Shown: piece after piece, positions 60,932 through 64,000 of the stretch | How the letters are laid out: each line of letters opens with the position of its first letter | How positions within the stretch are numbered: the first letter of the stretch is position 1 | NCBI RefSeq assembly: GCF_000317695.1 | Contig: NC_019771.1 | Location: forward strand, 3,951,001-4,015,000 | Source of the DNA: Anabaena cylindrica PCC 7122 | Lineage (GTDB): Bacteria > Cyanobacteriota > Cyanobacteriia > Cyanobacteriales > Nostocaceae | DNA: 64,000 bases | Direction: 5' to 3' | Notes under the pieces: model-generated | Seen by the model: only the letters and a program-made list of their open reading frames with translations | The model's database searches: none | Told to the model about the DNA's origin: nothing | Translations under genes and position numbers: made by a program

Positions 60932-62653
60932 TTATGACAATCTTGCTAAATTGTCTTTCCTCCATTGAGCATCCAATTTCCTATTTGTCCTTACCTCTAA
61001 AACCCTTATCCCTATTTTTGGTAATATCTGTAATCTTTCCTGCAATTGCGGCCAGGAACTAATAAACTCATGTTGTACACCATAAGTAGCGCACAACCGA
61101 GAAAAATCAATATCTTGTGGTGTAGCAAAAAATTTCTCAAAAAGTGGGTCAAACTTAGCAATTGGCAACAGTTCAAAAATTCCTCCCCCATTATTATTAA
61201 TTAAAATAATTGTCAGGTGTCCCAGAAATTTCTTACTAATTAAAAAACCATTTGTATCATGCAGTAGGGCTAAGTCTCCTGTCAACATTACGCTACTTTG
61301 TTGAATATGTGCTACTCCTAAAGCAGTAGAAAGAGTACCATCAATCCCATTAGCACCCCTGTTAAAATAAGGAATTATTCCTAAATTATTCGGTTTCCAA
61401 AAAAATTCTACATCTCTTACTGGCATACTATTAGAAATAAATAAAGGTGTCCCTGGTGGAAGATGTTGAGAAATTAACCAAGCAATTTTACTTTCAATTA
61501 ATTCATCTATATTTTTAAAAGTTTGGTCAATATTTTTTCTGACTTTGATCTCAGCTTGACACCATTGTTGTAAATATTTATTTTCTTCCCGGTTTCCCAT
61601 TCCCTCATATTTTAATTGTTCAATATCTTCTATAGATATTCTTAAATGTGTCGTTTTTCCATGTAAAGGGTCTAAATTTTGAGAACAACTATCAATCACC
61701 CAATGTTGAGGTTTGGTAGAAATCAACCAATGACGTAATTCTTTACTAGTCGGCATTTCTCCTATTTGAATTACAATCTTTGGTATTAAGACTTCGGCAA
61801 ATTGCTGATTACGTAAAATGATGTCGTAGGTAGAAATTAAATAAGGATTGAAGTCTGCATAATTTCTGACTGGGGAGAGTCCCTCCGCTAAAACAGGCCA
61901 GTTGAGTGTTTGGGAAAGGTGTGCGATCGCTTTACAATATTCTTGAGGTTGGTTAGGTTGGGCTAAACCAGCAATAATAATACCCCTTTGACATTGTTGC
62001 CATTCTTGGGGAATGGGGAATGGGGAATGGGGAATAGGAAATGAAGCAACTATCCCAGCAAAGAAGTCTTCTAAATCTAATGTAAAATTTGTACCATCCG
62101 CAACAGGTGCAAGGGGGTCACGGAAGGATATATTTAAATGTACTACTCCTCCTGTAGGAAATTGGCAACGTTCCCAAGCATAAATTACTGTTTGCCTGAG
62201 ATAACTTAACATTTCCCTATCTGCATTAGGTAAAGCTAACTCTGTTTGCCAGTTGGGATAATTACCATATAATTTTACCTGGTCGATAGTTTGCCCAGAA
62301 TGACACTCTCTTAATTCTGGCGGTCTATCAGCCGTTAATATTAGTAAAGGAACACGACTTTCTTTAGCTTCAATTACCGCAGGATAAAAATTCGCTCCTG
62401 CTGTTCCAGATGTACAAACTAATACAACAGGTTTTTGAGTTGCTTTTGCTAGTCCCAAGGCAAAAAAAGCCGCAGAACGTTCATCTAAAATCGGAATAGC
62501 TTCAATATCCGGTGCTTGTTTAGCAAAAGCCACAGTTAACGGTGTCGAACGAGAACCTGGACAAATGACAGCACAGCTTAAACCCAAGCGTTTGAGGGTT
62601 TCCGTTAATACATAAGACCAAAGTTGATTAAGATTATGAAAATTAAGCTGCAT
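60932..62653 (-). CDS. menD: 2-succinyl-5-enolpyruvyl-6-hydroxy-3-cyclohexene-1-carboxylate synthase
   Basis: 573 residues, normal length. A ThDP-dependent enzyme of phylloquinone (vitamin K1) synthesis: it joins isochorismate and 2-oxoglutarate. Motifs: CPGSRSTPLTVAF near residue 30, LDERSAAFFALGLAKA near 56, SGTAGANFYPAVIEA near 82, SNSMPVRDVEFFW near 417 and the ThDP-binding TGDLALLHDTNGF near 466. Around residues 206-217 an SFPIPHSPFPIPQ stretch is encoded by a heptamer repeat inserted in frame between domains. Phylloquinone is the photosystem I secondary acceptor. Confidence 0.94.
   Translation of the reverse strand: MQLNFHNLNQLWSYVLTETLKRLGLSCAVICPGSRSTPLTVAFAKQAPDIEAIPILDERSAAFFALGLAKATQKPVVLVCTSGTAGANFYPAVIEAKESRVPLLILTADRPPELRECHSGQTIDQVKLYGNYPNWQTELALPNADREMLSYLRQTVIYAWERCQFPTGGVVHLNISFRDPLAPVADGTNFTLDLEDFFAGIVASFPIPHSPFPIPQEWQQCQRGIIIAGLAQPNQPQEYCKAIAHLSQTLNWPVLAEGLSPVRNYADFNPYLISTYDIILRNQQFAEVLIPKIVIQIGEMPTSKELRHWLISTKPQHWVIDSCSQNLDPLHGKTTHLRISIEDIEQLKYEGMGNREENKYLQQWCQAEIKVRKNIDQTFKNIDELIESKIAWLISQHLPPGTPLFISNSMPVRDVEFFWKPNNLGIIPYFNRGANGIDGTLSTALGVAHIQQSSVMLTGDLALLHDTNGFLISKKFLGHLTIILINNNGGGIFELLPIAKFDPLFEKFFATPQDIDFSRLCATYGVQHEFISSWPQLQERLQILPKIGIRVLEVRTNRKLDAQWRKDNLARLS
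62008..62035. repeat. Heptanucleotide STRR (GGGGAAT)4 inside menD
   Basis: Four perfect tandem GGGGAAT units (28 bp, CCCCATT on the coding strand), with degenerate units on both sides. Since 28 is not a multiple of 3, slippage by one unit would shift the menD frame; the present total length keeps the frame open. Confidence 0.85.
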
Positions 62654-62757
62654 TAAATTAATATAAACCGATACAACAATTTTTAAATTTTAGATTTTCT
62701 GTAGGTATTTAATTTAAAATCTAAAGTGCTAAATTCACGCTCAAACCTCAAATTTTT

Positions 62758-63153
62758 ATGGACTGCATTCACTTAACAGGGATTCGCTGCTACGGCTATA
62801 CTGGGTTTTTAGCAGAAGAACAGGTATTAGGACAATGGTTTGAGGTCGATGTAAAATTGTGGTTGGATATTACCAAAGCTGCCCAAACTGATGCCATAGA
62901 AGATACGATAGATTATCGTCACACTATCAGCTTAATTCAAAATTTGGTCAAGACATCTAAGTTTGCACTTTTAGAAAAATTAGCTGGAGCTATAGCTGAT
63001 AGTATTTTAGAGGATAGCAATCGCCCAGAGAGCGTTCTTATTACCCAAGTACAGGTTATTCTTACTAAAATCGCCGCACCCATTCCCGACTTTAACGGTA
63101 AGATTAGCATTGAAATAACCAGAACTATACCCCGTCTAAGTAGAAACTTATAG
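62758..63153 (+). CDS. folB: Dihydroneopterin aldolase
   Basis: 131 residues. It cleaves dihydroneopterin to 6-hydroxymethyl-dihydropterin and glycolaldehyde in folate synthesis. Family residues: Glu in YTGFLAEEQVLGQWFEVD near 20, Tyr in DTIDYRHTISLI near 55, ALLEKLAGAIADSIL and the catalytic Lys in VILTKIAAPIPDF near 102. It is divergent from menD, and the ATG follows an AT-rich leader. Confidence 0.92.
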   Translation: MDCIHLTGIRCYGYTGFLAEEQVLGQWFEVDVKLWLDITKAAQTDAIEDTIDYRHTISLIQNLVKTSKFALLEKLAGAIADSILEDSNRPESVLITQVQVILTKIAAPIPDFNGKISIEITRTIPRLSRNL

Positions 63154-63265
63154 TTTTGGCAAAATTAGAAATTTGTGCTGAGCTACAAGAACAGCGTACT
63201 GACAAAAGCCCCCCAGACATCCAAAAAATAGCGGTGGGGCGGATCATCGCACTAAAATATTATCT

Positions 63266-63808
63266 ATGGAATACCGCAGAGCTAAGGTAGAAGGAGGGAC
63301 TTTCTTTTTTACTCAAGTCAGCTACAATCGTCGTCAATTTTTGTGTGAGCCAGAAAAAATTTTCCTGTTACGCAAAGTTTTTAGAGAAGTTATCCAGCGG
63401 CATTCATTTACTGTAGATGCGATCGTTATTTTACCAAACCATTTACATTGTATTTGGACATTGCCACCAGGAGATGATGATTTTTCGCGGCGGTGGCGGT
63501 TAATTAAGAGCAATTTTACTCGTCTTTGTCATCCACAATATAAGGGAAAAATCTCTGCATCACGTCAACTCAAAAAAGAGCAAGCTGTTTGGCAACGTCG
63601 GTTTTGGGAACACCAAATTCGTGATGAGTTTGATTTTCAGCAACACGTTGATTACATTCATTATAATCCGGTGCGACATGGATATGTAATGGCACCCAAG
63701 GATTGGCAATATTCGAGTTTTCATCGTTATGTCACCCAGGGTATATATACAATTGATTGGGGTGTTGGTATGAAGTTAGAATTTCCAGATGATGTAGGAA
63801 GTGAGTGA
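63266..63808 (+). mobile_element. REP-associated tyrosine transposase (RAYT, TnpA_REP)
   Basis: 180 residues encoding a single-domain Y1/HUH-type nuclease: the metal-binding HxH in AIVILPNHLHCIW near residue 53, and the catalytic Tyr within FQQHVDYIHYNPVRHGY near 130, both as in RAYT proteins. RAYTs are domesticated relatives of IS200/IS605 transposases and are thought to spread REP palindromes. A REP-like double hairpin starts 48 bases after the stop codon, supporting the call. The gene is intact. Confidence 0.88.
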
Positions 63809-63855
63809 ACAATATCAAAATATTGTGTTGGTTTAAAGCAATATCTTGTCCATTT

Positions 63856-63923
63856 TTTGTAGGTTGGATTAAGCGATAGCGCAACCCAAAAAATGCCTTG
63901 GGTTTCATTCCTCAACCTACAAA
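63856..63923. repeat. REP-like palindrome next to the RAYT gene
   Basis: TTTGTAGGTTG (63856-63866) and CAACCTACAAA (63913-63923) form the outer stem. Inside, AACCCAAAAAATGCCTTGGGTT forms a smaller hairpin after a GCGATAGCG motif. This is the usual Nostoc GTAGGTTGGGTT repeat, here in the expected position for a RAYT substrate. Confidence 0.7.
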
Positions 63924-64000
63924 TTAAGACTTTTTTCGATTTGGATAAGGTATTGTTAAAGTGAATATATGATGTAGGAATATTTGTACAGTTAATTTAT

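Overview
The window is chromosomal DNA of a filamentous cyanobacterium, most likely a heterocyst-forming Nostocales (Nostoc/Anabaena/Calothrix group). Supporting signs are frequent HIP1 octamers (GCGATCGC), beta-carboxysome shell genes (ccmK3-ccmK4), an IctB-family protein, a HetZ-related protein, DevB/DevC-type exporter parts, cyanoexosortase B, CPP1-like and DUF1824 proteins, heptanucleotide STRR repeats and several families of small palindromic or MITE-like repeats. I found no rRNA, tRNA, CRISPR array or complete insertion sequence.

Layout. 1-7.5 kb: Uma2 fragment, PrsW-type membrane protease, methyltransferase, comB, an M61 peptidase, a Crp/Fnr regulator and a HetZ-related gene. 8.2-12.6 kb: a carboxysome-linked neighbourhood with ccmK4 and ccmK3, an alpha/beta hydrolase, a ParA-type ATPase overlapping a small coiled-coil protein that fits a type 2 McdA/McdB carboxysome-positioning pair, an acyltransferase, and a small protein that may be the shell chaperone CcmS. 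Two decayed genes lie here, a cytochrome P450 and an ABC exporter. 13.5-25 kb: prohibitin, DUF1824, ABC-F ATPase, PsiE, modA, a squalene/phytoene-synthase-like enzyme, and devB-devC without devA, divergent from a TetR regulator. 25-32.9 kb: a PrlF/YhaV toxin-antitoxin pair, an Uma2 protein, a Ser/Thr kinase with pentapeptide repeats, metallothionein, hemL and hisIE. 33-37 kb: a giant CheB-CheR-PAS-histidine kinase-receiver hybrid.

39-44 kb is the most unusual stretch: a sigma factor translationally coupled to a TPR protein, followed by two secreted paralogues and a third small protein. Three copies of a promoter-like block lie in it (TTCACA, exactly 17 bp, GTCTAA). One copy comes with a duplicated 3' end of the TPR gene. 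This looks like a local sigma-factor module with output genes.

44-51 kb: a VapC-type toxin-antitoxin pair, an uncharacterised cyanobacterial protein, FecR-domain and WGxxGxxG proteins, ictB bracketed by two inverted MITE copies, and a GAF histidine kinase whose phospho-acceptor His is replaced by Gln. 52-58.5 kb: an envelope/exopolysaccharide export cluster (DegT aminotransferase, cyanoexosortase B and partner, SLBB export protein, Wzc-like protein). 58.9-64 kb: an OmpR-type regulator, CPP1-like protein, menD carrying an in-frame heptamer repeat, folB, and a REP-associated transposase with a REP hairpin beside it.

Gene calls rest on motifs and remembered family sequences; no database search was possible. 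Several starts were moved downstream where a Shine-Dalgarno sequence or family length supports it.
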